In this document: one piece after another, positions 31,685-32,682 of the stretch
How positions within the stretch are numbered: position 1 is the first letter of the stretch
How the letters are laid out: each line of letters begins with the position of its first letter
NCBI GenBank assembly: GCA_023397905.1
Contig: JAEWSZ010000054.1
Span: 1 to 32,682 of the forward strand
Direction of reading: 5' to 3'
DNA from: Bacillota bacterium
GTDB lineage: Bacteria; Bacillota; Clostridia; Acetivibrionales; DSM-1351
Length of the DNA stretch: 32,682 bases
Translations under genes and position numbers: made by a program
The notes under the pieces: generated by a model
Told to the model about the DNA's origin: nothing
The model's database searches: none
The model's input: the letters and a program-made list of their open reading frames with translations, nothing else

Positions 31685-32682
31685 ATGAATAGCATTAAAG
31701 AGTGGTTGCTTGATAAGGACCACAGAACCGTGGGCTATACAATCATTTCCGGAATTGCCATCCTGACCAGCCTGGTTGGGCTGATGCCGGAAAGTTTCCC
31801 GGTGGATATAGCATGGGTGGGGATAATCCTGTGCGGAACCCCTATTATAATAGAAGCGTTTAAAGGACTCATATACGAGCTTGATATAAAAGCCGATGTT
31901 CTGGTATCAATTGCCCTCATTGCATCGGTTTTTATCGGAGAGTATTTTGCGGCGGCGGAGGTGGCCTTTATAATGACTGTGGGAGCCTTGCTGGAACAGC
32001 ATACAGTCCGCAAGGCCCGTGAGGGAATAGAGAAATTGGTGTCCCTCACTCCGAGAACCGCCAGAATAGTCAGGGACGGGACCGAAACCATCATCCCGGC
32101 GGAAAAGGTTGGGGTTGGAGACACTTTGAGGGTCCTGGCCGGAGAAACCATTGCAGTTGACGGCATAATACTCAAAGGACAGACCTCCGTAAACCAGTCG
32201 GTTATGACGGGAGAGAGCCTGCCCGTGGACAAGGGGCCCGGTGATGAGGTCTCCAGCGGCACGGTAAACCAGTTCGGAGCCTTTGATATGAAAGCGAAGC
32301 GGGTGGGAGAAGACAGCAGCCTTCAGAGAATGATAAGGCTGGTGGAATCCGCGGATGCGGGGAAGGCCCAAATAGTAGGCGTAGCCGACAGGTGGGCCAC
32401 CTGGATAGTAGTGACAGCGCTGGTTTCCGCCATTGGAACATGGTTTTTTACCGGGGAGATCATACGGGCTGTGACCATACTGGTAGTGTTCTGCCCCTGC
32501 GCACTTGTGCTTGCAACGCCCACAGCTATAATGGCCGGAATAGGAAATGCCACGAAATACGGTATCCTCATCCGGGAGGGAGATGCCCTGGAACGCCTGG
32601 CCAGAGTCAGCAGAATAGCCTTTGACAAGACGGGGACCCTTACATATGGAAAGCCTTCGGTGACCGCCGTGGAAAGCTTTGA
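31685..32682 (+). CDS. CPC-type P1B heavy-metal ATPase (partial, 3' end missing)
   Basis: The window ends inside this gene; 332 codons are visible. It is a P1B metal-exporting ATPase: TGES (175-178), the metal-transport CPC (Cys270-Pro-Cys272) within FCPCALVLATPTAIMAG, and the phosphorylation site DKTGT (Asp314). The N-terminus has about 15 polar residues before the first membrane helix and no HMA metal-binding domain, unlike many CopA proteins. CPCALV is unlike the CPCALG usual in CopA, so copper specificity is inferred mainly from csoR next door. AGAGGGAG (31672-31679) is the ribosome site. Downstream ATP-binding domain not seen. Confidence 0.92.
   Translation, partial: MNSIKEWLLDKDHRTVGYTIISGIAILTSLVGLMPESFPVDIAWVGIILCGTPIIIEAFKGLIYELDIKADVLVSIALIASVFIGEYFAAAEVAFIMTVGALLEQHTVRKAREGIEKLVSLTPRTARIVRDGTETIIPAEKVGVGDTLRVLAGETIAVDGIILKGQTSVNQSVMTGESLPVDKGPGDEVSSGTVNQFGAFDMKAKRVGEDSSLQRMIRLVESADAGKAQIVGVADRWATWIVVTALVSAIGTWFFTGEIIRAVTILVVFCPCALVLATPTAIMAGIGNATKYGILIREGDALERLARVSRIAFDKTGTLTYGKPSVTAVESF

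Noticed and set aside
31735..32371. Antisense frames inside the P-type ATPase gene
   Set aside because: The plus strand encodes TGES, CPC and DKTGT in the right order, so the antisense frames are shadows.
1..32682. CRISPR array, insertion sequence or prophage
   Set aside because: No regularly spaced repeats, transposase, integrase, terminal repeats or phage genes were seen; the only long direct repeat is the promoter element at 675 and 5680.

Overview
The window looks like chromosome from a spore-forming anaerobic Firmicute of class Clostridia. Moderate-to-low GC, strong AGGAGG-type ribosome sites, an SspF-like spore protein, a superoxide reductase, two FeoA proteins with FeoB, and YesM/YesN-type sugar regulation all point that way. 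I cannot name the species; a Ruminiclostridium-like cellulolytic or saccharolytic lineage is a guess.

Layout. (1) 1-620: the 3' end of a 23S rRNA, a spacer, a 5S rRNA and a strong terminator. (2) 675-9050: an alpha-galactoside-type locus: GH4 glycosidase (melA-like), YesM-type sensor kinase, YesN-type AraC response regulator, lipoprotein sugar-binding protein and two ABC permeases. A nearly identical 85-bp promoter element precedes both the glycosidase and the binding protein. (3) 9120-13271: a metal island: a membrane-anchored HMA-domain protein and a DtxR-family repressor on the minus strand, then feoA-feoA-feoB and a Cys-rich FeoB-associated peptide on the plus strand. Dyads of the form AGTTAG-N6-CTAACT sit in front of these units. 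(4) 13695-17167: the de novo NAD operon nadA-nadB-nadC. (5) 17168-17995: a long noncoding stretch with a cluster of consensus DnaA boxes and two strong hairpins, followed by the spore protein gene, a lipid kinase gene and a small unknown gene. (6) 19769-28444: a second sugar locus: divergent AraC regulator, binding protein, two permeases, a divergent GH36-like protein and a GH63-like protein. (7) 28625-30307: deoC and an aldo-keto reductase of the L-glyceraldehyde 3-phosphate reductase type. (8) 30536-32682: superoxide reductase (minus strand), then a CsoR-family copper sensor and a CPC-type P1B ATPase that runs off the window.

How it works together. Two independent oligosaccharide uptake and cleavage systems use different regulation (two-component versus one-component AraC). 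Neither encodes an ATPase, so both probably share an MsmX/UgpC-like ATPase encoded elsewhere. The Feo genes and the csoR/superoxide-reductase region seem linked by one metal-responsive repressor, because the same dyad appears five times in the window. The most unusual items are the DnaA-box cluster away from any dnaA gene, the GH36-like enzyme that seems to lack the usual acid/base motif, the duplicated promoter element, and the combined DtxR-like and CsoR-like operators ahead of csoR.
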